Numbered from the stretch's first letter, positions 8,248 to 17,331 are shown. The stretch: 36,980 bases of DNA from an uncultured Lachnospiraceae bacterium (GCA_947630855.1 CANRJF010000021.1:1-36980), one strand, 5' to 3'. The notes: generated by a model from the letters alone, not told the origin. Numbers and translations are program-made.

Positions 8248-10041
8248 TTATCTTTCTATTTCCAATATATAACCGGATTCGTTTTCCATATAAATACTAA
8301 CAGCCTTTTTCTTTAACACTTTTTCCCCGTGCTGCTGTTCAAAATCCGAGCCCTTTAACATGACGGCATAATGTACGTCCCAGTCCTCGTAAGCCTGCTT
8401 TAACTCTTCCTTTGTGTGCCGCCACTCATAAAAATCCGGAAAATCGTAGCCGCTGATGCCTTCATACACATAGGTTGCCCCGTAATCATGTTCCTCTGTC
8501 ATAAGGGGCACCATTTTTTCTTCCGGGAAATCATCAATGACTGTCTGGTAAAGGTCTAACAGGGAATGGTCAAGCCCTGCCAAATCCTGCCGGAACAAAA
8601 AGCCGTTAAACTGATACAATGTAAAAAACTCATGGCTGTGTGCCGCCCCGGTAATCTTTTCCGTGGATGCCACAATACGGTTCTCAATTTTTCCGAAACA
8701 CATTCCAAAAAATCCGGCAATTAACACGCAGTAGGCGATTAATGTTTCCTTAGCCTCCCTTAACATCATGCCCACTGCCATCATTGTCAATACCCAGCAG
8801 AACATCCACAGGGGATAATAAGATTTATAATAATAATACGTAGACACATGATGGGTCAAAGTCAGCGCCAAAAGCCCCGCGGTAAATAAAAGGGAGGCGC
8901 AGAAAAACGTAACTTCCGGCGTCAGGCGTTTTTTCTTTAATGTGCATACCAGTACAAACAGCACAGGGAACAGTGTCCAGAAAAAGTCCATATACAGTTC
9001 CGTGTAAATGCCTCCCTGGTTCCCCAGGGCTCCGGTAATGCTTGTCCCTGATGAAATAAAAAATCCATACAGGCAGTAACAGAGCCCGAATATTGTGGGA
9101 AGGAGAAAAACTTTTAATGCCAGCAGCACATTTTTCACCGTAAAAATTTTTCCTTCCCGCCCTGCCACAACAATGAGATAGAAAAAGACTGTCACAAAAG
9201 TCATGGGCGCAAAGAACATATAGCTGGTGATAACTCCAAAGCAGCCTGCCATCAGCATGAAAACCGTATACTTTCTCTCCACTTCCCCCTCCTCATAAAG
9301 CCTTAGGGTAAGGACAAGGAATCCCACATACATAGCGCCCAGACCCCAGTAGCCAAAGGAGTAATAATAGCCAAAATAAGGGTATCCGCAGAAATAGGCA
9401 GTTAAAATTACCACGCCAAATATCTTCGTGGGAATATTTTTTACAAAACGGCGTATCAATGCGGCAAAAAACAAGGCTTCCACCCACAAAAAGAAGCAGT
9501 CTCCCAAAATATATCCCTTAAATAATTCCGCCGTCCGCACAAAGGGGGAAACCATTTCAATTACCAGGGCATTCTGCAGATGCATAAAATACATCATGGT
9601 AACTTTCTGAGTGCGCACAATCAAGGTTGCCTCCTTTAAATGAAGGCCGGCATCCGTATTATAGTAACAGTATTCAAGATTCAAAGAAAACTGTTTTATG
9701 CAGATAAATGCAATGACCAGCGTAATGCCAAAAAGCAGGAGGAAATCATATTTCTCCCACACATAGGACTGTCTTTTTCCCTCTTTTTTTATCACATACA
9801 AAAGCCCTGCCCCGAAAAGCAGATACACCGCTCCCATAGAATAAACATTAACGGGAATATGAAGGGGGCTTAAAATTCCGGCGGTAATCCCCCCTGCGGC
9901 AATGGTGATAAGAAAAGACAGAACAAGCCACACAAAGCCGTTTAATGTCTGATAAGATTTTTTAAATGAATATACGCCGTACACACATAATATCAGCGCC
10001 AGGGGGTAAAATACTGTTCCAAATATGGTTCCGTGTAACAT
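8248..10041 (-). CDS. polytopic membrane protein, possible GT-C glycosyltransferase or polymerase
   Basis: 597 residues with about 11-12 hydrophobic segments up to residue 450, then a soluble domain of about 145 residues (ENRIVASTEK to the end). The first long loop after the early helices carries NTDAGLH at 128-134. An Asp followed by a His in that loop is the usual catalytic position in GT-C glycosyltransferases. The DUF6077-like protein at 11657-12697 has NADD at exactly residues 128-131, so the two are probably distant relatives. AAGGAG sits six bases before the ATG. The gene could be the polymerase that the operon otherwise lacks, or an outer-face transferase using polyprenyl-phosphate sugars. 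Family membership is inferred from topology and this motif only. Confidence 0.65.
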   Translation of the reverse strand: MLHGTIFGTVFYPLALILCVYGVYSFKKSYQTLNGFVWLVLSFLITIAAGGITAGILSPLHIPVNVYSMGAVYLLFGAGLLYVIKKEGKRQSYVWEKYDFLLLFGITLVIAFICIKQFSLNLEYCYYNTDAGLHLKEATLIVRTQKVTMMYFMHLQNALVIEMVSPFVRTAELFKGYILGDCFFLWVEALFFAALIRRFVKNIPTKIFGVVILTAYFCGYPYFGYYYSFGYWGLGAMYVGFLVLTLRLYEEGEVERKYTVFMLMAGCFGVITSYMFFAPMTFVTVFFYLIVVAGREGKIFTVKNVLLALKVFLLPTIFGLCYCLYGFFISSGTSITGALGNQGGIYTELYMDFFWTLFPVLFVLVCTLKKKRLTPEVTFFCASLLFTAGLLALTLTHHVSTYYYYKSYYPLWMFCWVLTMMAVGMMLREAKETLIAYCVLIAGFFGMCFGKIENRIVASTEKITGAAHSHEFFTLYQFNGFLFRQDLAGLDHSLLDLYQTVIDDFPEEKMVPLMTEEHDYGATYVYEGISGYDFPDFYEWRHTKEELKQAYEDWDVHYAVMLKGSDFEQQHGEKVLKKKAVSIYMENESGYILEIER

Positions 10042-10051
10042 AATTTTCTCC

Positions 10052-11644
10052 TTATTTCAGCACAATCTGGTTTGGGGTGGTGGCAAAACTGTATATATGG
10101 GCCTTCTGCTCTGCCATCACTGAAATATTTTTCATGGTTGTATATCTTCCGCTGGTATCCTGAATCAGCCAGTTGGGAGCGTCAAAAAAAGCTGCTTTTG
10201 CGCCGATGGATTTATAAAAATCACTTTTCAGCCCTCCGTTGCCGTGATGGCCCATCTGAAGATAATCCGCCTTAAGCCTGTCTCCATACTTCTCTAAAAG
10301 ATAATCACTCATATGCTTTCCCACATCGGCACAAAACAACATGGATTCCGTGTTTGCTGACACTTTAAACAGCATGGAGCCGTCATTTAACAAATCATCG
10401 GACAATTCATCCACATAATCGTCATAGGCATTGAATATTTCTATATTAAGCCCTGCCACATTAAGGGTATCCCCTGCATGGACATAGGTAAGGTTTTGAA
10501 TATCCATAGCAAAAAGTTCCTCATAGACTTCCACTTCGTCCCAGGGAGCGCTGGCAAGACACTGCTCCGGTGAGGGCATGTCCACCATATACACATTGTC
10601 AATTTTCAGTTTTCCCGGATTTTTATAAATCTCACAAAAAGCCCCTGCATGGTCCCTGTGGGGATGGGTAATGAACCAGGCATCCACATGGTTTCCCAGC
10701 TTCTTTAATTCCTGTCTTACATATTCCCCGTCAGTTTTCCAGCCTCCGTCAATAACAACCACATGCCCCATAATATCCCGCATGGTATAAAACATTAAGG
10801 GGTTTCCGTCCGCCCCGCCATACTGGCTGATAAGCCACTGGCCGTTCCATGACTGTATATCACGGGTCTGCCTGTACACATAGTATGCCGCATTGCTTCC
10901 GATTTTTTCATAACCACAGGAAGAAACTGCCTCCGCCACACCATCATCCGCAGGATATGCCAGGTAATTACATCCTTCCATAGCCCCGTAAAAACTTAAC
11001 GCTTCCCAGTTTTTCTCTGCCCCGCTCATAATGCGGAAAATTTCACCTGCATTTGCCCTGTCAATTTTTAACCCTTTTACTGCATTGTAGCCATAGGGCA
11101 TTTTAATATCGGCATCATACTGCCTGACAAAAGAGAGCAAATCATTTACCGTAATCAGCTTTTTTTCCGTAATCCCGCCTGCTGCGGCATCCGCCTCTAT
11201 AATATCACAGATATCCACCACATCCTGGGGAATTTTATAATTATTCTGCTTGGGGGAAAACATGCTGCCGTTATATACAATGGTTCCCGTCATAGCAATC
11301 ATCACTGCCATAAACAAAAACAGTAAAAGGCGCCTCCCTTTTTTTTCTGCCTCCATTAAAATCAAAACTGCCGTATAGGCAATGACAATGGAAGTGGGCA
11401 AAAGCCAGAACATGCGCCAATACACGCCCTCCCCAATGCAGAATTTCATGATGATTTTTGCCGTAAGGGGGAAGAAACAGATAATAAAAAACAGCAGGGT
11501 ATACCCCAGGAAAAGGAAACGCCCCTCCTTCTCTTTTTTCTGCAGCAAAAGGTACAGAATACAGGCAAAAAACAATGCCATATGCATACCTGTCCCGTTG
11601 TAACTGTCATACATAGACTTTACGATTCCAAAAACTTCTCTCAA
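10052..11644 (-). CDS. membrane protein fused to an MBL-fold hydrolase domain, TTG start
   Basis: 530 residues in three parts. Residues 17-124 hold about four membrane helices. Residues 130-262 are a soluble segment resembling the tails of GT-C-like proteins. Residues 265-530 are a ComEC-like MBL domain, with VVIDGG, HPHRDH at 327-332, a metal-ligand-like CADVG (Asp440) and GHHG at 465-468, so the metal site looks complete. The start is TTG at 11642-11644 with GGGAGG five bases before it. This frame is the direct continuation of the DUF6077-like gene upstream, separated only by TGA at 11657-11659 and four sense codons. The first 262 residues would complete that protein to the length of the 597-aa relative. 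The substrate is unknown, perhaps a phosphodiester or lactone-like bond in the glycan. Confidence 0.75.
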   Translation of the reverse strand: MREVFGIVKSMYDSYNGTGMHMALFFACILYLLLQKKEKEGRFLFLGYTLLFFIICFFPLTAKIIMKFCIGEGVYWRMFWLLPTSIVIAYTAVLILMEAEKKGRRLLLFLFMAVMIAMTGTIVYNGSMFSPKQNNYKIPQDVVDICDIIEADAAAGGITEKKLITVNDLLSFVRQYDADIKMPYGYNAVKGLKIDRANAGEIFRIMSGAEKNWEALSFYGAMEGCNYLAYPADDGVAEAVSSCGYEKIGSNAAYYVYRQTRDIQSWNGQWLISQYGGADGNPLMFYTMRDIMGHVVVIDGGWKTDGEYVRQELKKLGNHVDAWFITHPHRDHAGAFCEIYKNPGKLKIDNVYMVDMPSPEQCLASAPWDEVEVYEELFAMDIQNLTYVHAGDTLNVAGLNIEIFNAYDDYVDELSDDLLNDGSMLFKVSANTESMLFCADVGKHMSDYLLEKYGDRLKADYLQMGHHGNGGLKSDFYKSIGAKAAFFDAPNWLIQDTSGRYTTMKNISVMAEQKAHIYSFATTPNQIVLK

Positions 11645-11656
11645 AGCAGCCTCCCA

Positions 11657-12697
11657 TCACCGTATCATAAGATATGCCCCTGCGCAGATAAGATTGGGCA
11701 TACAGCACAAAAAAGCATATAATAAAAAGCGAATGTTTCTTTTCCAAAAGAAAATTAAAATTCCAAGAATCCCCAACATAATGGCCCCTAAAATAATTCC
11801 CATGGAGGATACCATACAGCAGGCACACATTAAAAAAAACAGCAGCAGCCATTCCATGGGGGGTGTTTTCCCCTCTTTTGCAAAAATCCTCATACCCATG
11901 TATAAAACAAGAGGAAGGAGTATTCCTGCCAAAATTGCCTTTCCCTGCCACAGGCGGATTAAAAGAAACAGTCCCCCTGTGCGCTCGCTGTAACCCGAAA
12001 ATATATTTAACAGAGATAACACCAGCAGAAAATATCCTGTTTTTTCCATATTCCCTGCAAATAACTTTCTTCCTATTAAAGCATACACCATATAGGCAAT
12101 GAACAGAAACCAAATCATAAATACGGAATGGGCAATAATTGCCGGATGGTTGTCCACCACTTTGCTCACAACTGCTATAAATGCATGAAAGGGCGATAAG
12201 ACATAGCGGGAGGGCAGATGTTTATAAAGCTCCCCTGTATATGGATTGTAGGAAAATATGGTGTTTGTGGAGACGGATGTGGCGGCAGAGGCCACAAAAA
12301 AGGAATCATCTGCATTAGTATACTGATAACGCACATAAAATAGCACCTGTGCCAAAATCACCAGAATCTGCCCCCATATAACAAGGGGAAAACCAGAAAC
12401 AGCGGAAACAGATTCCAAAACCACCCGGCCAATCCTTTTAAAATTCAGGCACAGAGACACAAGGGCTAAGATTAGCAGAATCCCTCCGTAAACTGCCATA
12501 AGAAGAGATAAGGACTGGTGGACGGCAATTAAAGGCAGCGCCGTAATCTCAAATAATCCCAGGGCAATAATATACCCGGATACAAGATTCATCAGTATAT
12601 TGTTTTTTTCTTCCTCCAGAAAATAAGTGGCAAGCATCCCTAAAAGGAATGGAAGAAGCAGCATAAATACCGCAAGTAAAATAAGAGTTTTTATCAT
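11657..12697 (-). CDS. DUF6077-like membrane protein, N-terminal part
   Basis: 346 residues, nearly all hydrophobic, with about nine or ten helices. The loop after the third or fourth helix has YTNADDSFF (Asp130, Asp131), the place of the catalytic acid in GT-C enzymes. Its ATG overlaps the stop of the GtrB-type gene by 4 bp (ATGA). It ends at an in-frame TGA within what looks like a membrane segment (AYLMIR), and the same frame continues into the 530-aa gene. It is therefore either the first half of a split enzyme or a gene broken by a nonsense change. GtrB next door could supply its polyprenyl-phosphate sugar donor (inference). Confidence 0.7.
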   Translation of the reverse strand: MIKTLILLAVFMLLLPFLLGMLATYFLEEEKNNILMNLVSGYIIALGLFEITALPLIAVHQSLSLLMAVYGGILLILALVSLCLNFKRIGRVVLESVSAVSGFPLVIWGQILVILAQVLFYVRYQYTNADDSFFVASAATSVSTNTIFSYNPYTGELYKHLPSRYVLSPFHAFIAVVSKVVDNHPAIIAHSVFMIWFLFIAYMVYALIGRKLFAGNMEKTGYFLLVLSLLNIFSGYSERTGGLFLLIRLWQGKAILAGILLPLVLYMGMRIFAKEGKTPPMEWLLLFFLMCACCMVSSMGIILGAIMLGILGILIFFWKRNIRFLLYAFLCCMPNLICAGAYLMIR

Positions 12698-13644
12698 GCC
12701 TGTTCCTCTTTGTGTTTAATCGTATTAGTTTCTTTGCAAATATAAATGGGACGTCTCTTTACTTCTAAGTATGTCCTGGAAAGATAAGAGCCTAATACTC
12801 CGATACATAAAAGCTGAATGCCTCCCAAAAATATCATAATGCACACCATGGAAGGCCAGCCGAAAGCAGAGCCTCCATATAGTATCTGCCGTACAATAAT
12901 AAATATAATGGCAAGTGCTGAAATACCGCACATAAGAACGCCGAAAAAAGAAGCCATGGACAAAGGCACGGTGGAAAACGCCACAATTCCCTCAATGGAA
13001 TACATAAACAGTTTCCAAAAAGACCATTTTGTCTCCCCTGCCACCCGTTCTACATTTTCAAATTCCAGCCATTTTGTGCGAAATCCCACCCAGCCGAACA
13101 GGCCTTTGGAAAAGCGGTTGTACTCCCCCAATTCCAAAAGCGCGTCCACAAAGCCGCGGTTCATCAGCCGGTAATCCCTGGCACCGTCCACAATATCTGT
13201 TCTGGAAATTTTATTTATCAGACGGTAGAACATTCTGGCAAAAAAGGAACGGACGGGTGGCTCCCCTTTTCTGGAAACACGCCTGGTTGCCACGGAATCA
13301 TAGCCTTCACTTACAATGGCATGATACATATCAGGAAGCAGGGCAGGGGGGTCCTGCAAATCGGCATCCATAATGCATACCAAATCTCCCCCCGCATACT
13401 GTAATCCTGCATAGATGGCTGCTTCCTTTCCAAAATTCCTGGAAAAGGAAACAAATTTTACACGGGAATCATAATCGGCTAATTTTTTAATTTCCTGTAA
13501 TGTATTGTCTTTGGAACCGTCGTTTACAAACAACAGTTCAAATTCTACCTCCTGCATTTTCTCCATTACTTTTTTCATCTCTTCATAGAAAAAATGCAGA
13601 GCTTCCTCCTCATTATAACAAGGCACTATGGCTGTTAAAAGCAT
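12694..13644 (-). CDS. GtrB-type polyprenyl-phosphate glycosyltransferase
   Basis: 316 residues, matching the bactoprenol glucosyltransferase group well. Motifs are LTAIVPCYNEEEAL, LLFVNDGSKDNT, SFSRNFGKEAA, MDADLQDPP, GARDYRLMNR and FSKGLFGWVGF. Two membrane helices follow at about 230-255 and 265-290, and then a short basic tail. It transfers a sugar from an NDP-sugar to undecaprenyl phosphate on the cytosolic side. The product is flipped (usually by GtrA) and used outside by a GT-C enzyme, which would fit the two GT-C-like genes immediately downstream. A GtrA-like gene lies at 29660-30175, not beside it. GGAGG precedes the ATG by six bases. Confidence 0.9.
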   Translation of the reverse strand: MLLTAIVPCYNEEEALHFFYEEMKKVMEKMQEVEFELLFVNDGSKDNTLQEIKKLADYDSRVKFVSFSRNFGKEAAIYAGLQYAGGDLVCIMDADLQDPPALLPDMYHAIVSEGYDSVATRRVSRKGEPPVRSFFARMFYRLINKISRTDIVDGARDYRLMNRGFVDALLELGEYNRFSKGLFGWVGFRTKWLEFENVERVAGETKWSFWKLFMYSIEGIVAFSTVPLSMASFFGVLMCGISALAIIFIIVRQILYGGSAFGWPSMVCIMIFLGGIQLLCIGVLGSYLSRTYLEVKRRPIYICKETNTIKHKEEQA

Positions 13645-13663
13645 ATAATTCCTCCATATAGAT

Positions 13664-16156
13664 TTATGGGAATGTCACTTCCACAATATTTGAGTAGGGA
13701 CTGTATTTTTTATCTCCATTTTTCAACTTTGCCCTTACCCTGAACTGGTAAGTCTGTCCTCTTACAAATTGTTCCATCTGTCCGGCACTGTTTTTAAACG
13801 TATTTCCTGTCCATGTAAAAGTGTCGGGACCCGACGGTTGTATCCCCTGGTTAAACCTTTTATAAATTCCGTCCCCATGGGAACAATAAATATAATATTG
13901 GTCCGCATCCTGCCACCGGCTCCAGTTAAAGGTTATCTGATTGCCGCTGATACCAGCAAAAGTTAACTGTATGTTGGCAGTCTGTTCCATCACAACAGAT
14001 TCCTTCCCATAGAAATTCCTTCCTGCCACAGTCACATATGCCCGCACCTTGTAATAATAGGTAGTGCCGGAAACCGTATTGGTATCCGTATATTTTGCAT
14101 TGACGGTTCCCCCGATTAATGAGTATCCCCCGTCTTTCTGGGTGGAACGGTATACCTCATAGCCGCTGGCTCCTGCTACTTTCTTCCAGCCTATGGTAAT
14201 TGCCTTTCCGTCCACATCACACTTATCCGGATTCCACTGTACCTGGGCAGTGCTGGAAGTTACATTTGCCGCATTGGAAATGGGGCCGTAAAGATATTCC
14301 CGTTTATTAGGGTCCTGCTTTGTAGGAGCTTCCTTATACATACGCACCTGGTAGCTGTATAAATTTCCCGGCGCTACATTGGAATCTTTAAAACTTACCG
14401 TGGAATTGCCGGAAACTCTGCCAATAAGCATATAAGCCCCATCCCCGGGCCCTAACCGGAATATTTCATAACCGTCCCCGGTATTGATTTTATCCCACTG
14501 TATCGTAATTTCATTGTTGCCTGTGCTCTCCGCCGAAGTAATCACCGGCTGGACGTTTCGTATGGAAGGCATGTCCTTAAACTTATTTTTCTTAAAATTC
14601 TTTATCTTCTTCCATGATTTTAAATTGGTAGAGCTGACAAGAGGGTCTGTAAATTTAAAGGAGTCCGCCGTATCAATGTACTGGAATACACTCCAAATTA
14701 AACGCTTTGCATGGTCTTTTGTACATAACCCCCAGTTATACCCGGTTTCTTTCTCATGGTCAAATTCCCGTCCGTAAATAAATGACTCAATCATGCCGTT
14801 TGTCTCGCTGAGATAGTAAGCATAGGCATAAGCCGCCGCCTGCACAACCTCTCCCTTATTGGAATTAAAAGACTGCTCTGACAACATGATTTTATATTTT
14901 TTGCCGTAATTTTTCTTTACATAATTTGTAAGTACGTTTAGATTTTTAAAATTAACAATCTTTGCACTTGTGGAATTAGCGGCATAGCTGTCATCCCAGA
15001 AAACAGGGTCGGAAAGTCCCTGGGGATAGGCATGGTATGCAATCCGAAAAACAATTTTGCCCTGATTGTTGATTCGTTTATAAAAGGCATCCAATATGGA
15101 TTTTGAGGAAAAATATCTGCTTCCTTTTCCGTCCGGGTCCGTATTCCAGTTATGGTCTAAACTGATATACACATTTGCATTGGCATTTACGCTTTTTACT
15201 GCATTGTAACAGATTCTAAAACTTCTGGCATAGTTGTTAATATAGGAACTCTGTTTTTTACCGCCGCCGTAATTCCACACACACGGACTGTTTACTTCAT
15301 TGCCTAAAATCCAGCCGGAAACTAAATTACTTTCCGTACCGTACCGTTTGGCAAGGAATGTCATCACAGCCTCAAAGGTTCGGCATCCTGCCTTTTTCCC
15401 TGTTTTGATGGCAGAATACTGGGCTGTGGCAGGTCCGCTGTAACGCATGGACGCCGTGGCGCCGTCCGTATCCTCCGGCAAAAGGAGAATGATGGTTACT
15501 TTTACCCCTGCCTGGTTGTACGCCTGTACCAGTTTATCATTGGCTTTTAAAACACTTTCGTCCAGATAATACATAACTCCCTTGTAGGGAAAGGCAAGGG
15601 CATGACTGTTACCGCTTCCGGTTAAAATAGAACTTAATGTCCAATTAATAACTGCGTGTTTTGTGCCGATTTCCAGAGAATCCGATAATTCCTCTACCTG
15701 AAGCCCTTTCTTGGAGCGGGGTTTTGGCTCGGCGCCCCTGTAAGATGCCACCGCCTCCGGGTTGGTAATATAACTGCAGTTGCTGATAATCTTGTATGCG
15801 CCTTTTGATTTATAAGCAAGGGCATACTTTTTATACAGCATTGTGCCATCGTAATCAACTTTAAATGAAAGGGAACCCCTTTTTGCCTTAACACTGGCAA
15901 GGGGCGTTATGCCTTTCACACTGCTTTCTGAAGAATAAGGCTCCAATCCCAGCAGATACAGCTTTTTACCCATAGAAGAAGTCTTCTCCTTCACTTTGGC
16001 TTTTACTTTAATTTTGTTTCCCCACACGTTTATTTTACAGGATTTTATTTCAGCCTGCTTAGAAGCTCCCCAGGCTGTGTCCGTGGGCAGTAATGTAAAT
16101 CCCATTATCAGGATAATGGCTGCTAAAAAAATTTTGATATGCTTAAAATGTCTCAT
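13664..16156 (-). CDS. secreted DUF5722-like glycosidase-fold protein with fibronectin III domains
   Basis: 830 residues with a signal peptide (basic start, hydrophobic 9-22, likely cut near AWGA-S at about 31). A small beta domain (35-150) is followed by a TIM-barrel-like region (150-505). WILGNEVNSP has Glu287 after Asn, and IMLSEQSF has Glu427 on a later strand. This Asn-Glu plus Glu pair is the layout of clan GH-A retaining glycosidases. YHAYP (374-378) and LDHNWN also fit. Three fibronectin III modules follow at about 538-632, 640-722 and 727-830. No sortase or membrane anchor is visible. It lies inside the polysaccharide operon, so it probably trims, releases or remodels this surface glycan. 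Substrate is unknown. Confidence 0.8.
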   Translation of the reverse strand: MRHFKHIKIFLAAIILIMGFTLLPTDTAWGASKQAEIKSCKINVWGNKIKVKAKVKEKTSSMGKKLYLLGLEPYSSESSVKGITPLASVKAKRGSLSFKVDYDGTMLYKKYALAYKSKGAYKIISNCSYITNPEAVASYRGAEPKPRSKKGLQVEELSDSLEIGTKHAVINWTLSSILTGSGNSHALAFPYKGVMYYLDESVLKANDKLVQAYNQAGVKVTIILLLPEDTDGATASMRYSGPATAQYSAIKTGKKAGCRTFEAVMTFLAKRYGTESNLVSGWILGNEVNSPCVWNYGGGKKQSSYINNYARSFRICYNAVKSVNANANVYISLDHNWNTDPDGKGSRYFSSKSILDAFYKRINNQGKIVFRIAYHAYPQGLSDPVFWDDSYAANSTSAKIVNFKNLNVLTNYVKKNYGKKYKIMLSEQSFNSNKGEVVQAAAYAYAYYLSETNGMIESFIYGREFDHEKETGYNWGLCTKDHAKRLIWSVFQYIDTADSFKFTDPLVSSTNLKSWKKIKNFKKNKFKDMPSIRNVQPVITSAESTGNNEITIQWDKINTGDGYEIFRLGPGDGAYMLIGRVSGNSTVSFKDSNVAPGNLYSYQVRMYKEAPTKQDPNKREYLYGPISNAANVTSSTAQVQWNPDKCDVDGKAITIGWKKVAGASGYEVYRSTQKDGGYSLIGGTVNAKYTDTNTVSGTTYYYKVRAYVTVAGRNFYGKESVVMEQTANIQLTFAGISGNQITFNWSRWQDADQYYIYCSHGDGIYKRFNQGIQPSGPDTFTWTGNTFKNSAGQMEQFVRGQTYQFRVRAKLKNGDKKYSPYSNIVEVTFP

Positions 16157-16190
16157 GCCTCTCTCCTTTGCATCTTCCTATGACAAAAGT

Positions 16191-16221
16191 TTGTATCTGT
16201 TCAGTACCTTCACAGTTACAA
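16191..16221. repeat. imperfect inverted repeat overlapping the end of the pyrophosphorylase gene
   Basis: TTGTATCTGT (16191-16200) and ACAGTTACAA (16212-16221) are inverted with one mismatch around TCAGTACCTTC. It spans the stop codon of the upstream gene. The same core, GTATCTGTTCAGTAC, recurs at 30475, and a weaker copy is at 36779. No T-run follows, so it is more likely an intergenic repeat or mRNA-processing hairpin than a terminator. Confidence 0.55.
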
Positions 16222-17142
16222 AAGTTTCTCTTTGTAAACACCCTGGGCCACCAGGCTGTGGATGGCATCCATAACACTCTGTTTATCCTCCTGGTATGTC
16301 ACCCCAAACCATCTGTCCCTGGTTTCCAGCACCCGCACATTTGCCCTGCCCTCGCTTAACATTTTATCTACAATCTTGGGCAGCAGGTATTCCTTCTTTA
16401 TATCTCCCTCTTGTACCTGGGATAAAAATTCTTTAAATCCACGTTCCAGTTCCTCTAAAAAACAGGGATACATGCCCCACATATTCATGGAAACATGGCA
16501 GTTCTCATCTAATTCCACCTCATTGTTATCATCATCAAGCCCCATTAATTTCCCGTTTTTATACTGGATATCATAGGTTTCTGTCACTTTCTGCAACACA
16601 TTATTTTCCGTTATATTGCATACTCCTCTGGTGACGCCGCCGTTTTCACTTAATGTATTCTTTAAAATAAATCCGGCCATGCACATTTCATAAGGATTGG
16701 TGTTTTCTGCTTTTTCCTGCTGCTCTATCAGGTAATCATGGAGTTTTACAAATGCTTCTTTTCCGTAATAATCATCCGCATTAATCACAACAAACGGGTT
16801 TTTCACCATGTCTTTTACGGCAAGCACTGCCTGTCCCGTCCCCCAGGGCTTTGTCCTTCCCTGAGGCTTTGTAAATCCTTCCGGCAAATCGGAAAGCTCC
16901 TGGAATGCATATTTCACAGGAAGGATTTTCTCTATCCTGTTGCCGATTACTTCCTTAAAATCTTTCTCTAAGTCATGGCGTATAATAAAAACTACTTCCT
17001 GAAAACCGGCCTCCATGGCATCATAAATGGAATAATCCATAATAATCTCGCCCCCCGGCCCCACAGGCGCTAACTGCTTGATTCCTCCGCCGAAACGGCT
17101 GCCAATTCCTGCCGCCATAATTACCAATGTAGTTTGTGTCAT
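16216..17142 (-). CDS. NDP-sugar pyrophosphorylase (nucleotidyltransferase family)
   Basis: 308 residues. The N-terminal signature AAGIGSRFGGGIKQ (10-23) is the NTP-binding loop of sugar-1-phosphate nucleotidyltransferases, and INADDYYG near residue 118 is the metal and sugar-phosphate motif. It should join a sugar-1-phosphate to UTP or another NTP, making an activated sugar and pyrophosphate. The base and sugar used cannot be told. It is the first gene of the assembly operon, behind two promoters, with AAAGGAG before the ATG. It may supply the donor for the initiating transferase at 738-2147 or for the GT2 enzymes. The last codons lie inside a short inverted repeat. Confidence 0.85.
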   Translation of the reverse strand: MTQTTLVIMAAGIGSRFGGGIKQLAPVGPGGEIIMDYSIYDAMEAGFQEVVFIIRHDLEKDFKEVIGNRIEKILPVKYAFQELSDLPEGFTKPQGRTKPWGTGQAVLAVKDMVKNPFVVINADDYYGKEAFVKLHDYLIEQQEKAENTNPYEMCMAGFILKNTLSENGGVTRGVCNITENNVLQKVTETYDIQYKNGKLMGLDDDNNEVELDENCHVSMNMWGMYPCFLEELERGFKEFLSQVQEGDIKKEYLLPKIVDKMLSEGRANVRVLETRDRWFGVTYQEDKQSVMDAIHSLVAQGVYKEKLL

Positions 17143-17180
17143 GGGTTTATCTCCTTTGATTGATTGTAAATAACTGATAT

Positions 17181-17209
17181 ATTATAACAATTATTTCCTT
17201 GTTATGCAA
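17181..17209 (-). promoter_or_regulatory. proximal sigma-A promoter of the polysaccharide operon
   Basis: On the minus strand TTGCAT (17204-17209), a 17-bp spacer and a perfect TATAAT (17181-17186). Transcription would begin near 17174, leaving a leader of about 30 nt before the pyrophosphorylase ATG. Confidence 0.75.
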
Positions 17210-17225
17210 ATTTAAGTTTATGTGC

Positions 17226-17254
17226 ATTATAGCATTAGTTTCGGATTTTGTAAA
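17226..17254 (-). promoter_or_regulatory. distal sigma-A promoter of the polysaccharide operon
   Basis: On the minus strand TTTACA (17249-17254), 17 bp, then TATAAT (17226-17231) with a TG extended -10 (TGCTATAAT). It lies 45 bp before the proximal promoter, so the operon has tandem starts. The rest of the 17143-17331 gap is AT-rich and holds the terminator of the preceding gene. Confidence 0.7.
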
Positions 17255-17279
17255 ATTTTCTTCCTATTAATATCATAAA

Positions 17280-17325
17280 ACAAAAACAAAGACTGGAAAA
17301 CCGTATAAAATCGGTATTCCAGTCT
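17280..17325 (-). terminator. rho-independent terminator after the DUF6033-like gene
   Basis: AGACTGGAA (17290-17298) pairs with TTCCAGTCT (17317-17325). An inner ACCG/CGGT pairing closes an eight-base loop. On the minus strand the stem is followed by TTTGTTTTTG. It separates the DUF6033-like gene from the polysaccharide operon promoters. Confidence 0.85.
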
Positions 17326-17331
17326 AATTGT

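Noticed and set aside
11607-12113. 168-codon minus-strand open frame overlapping the DUF6077-like gene
   Set aside because: It lies in another frame of a clear membrane-protein gene, has many Cys and rare-type residues and no ribosome binding site.
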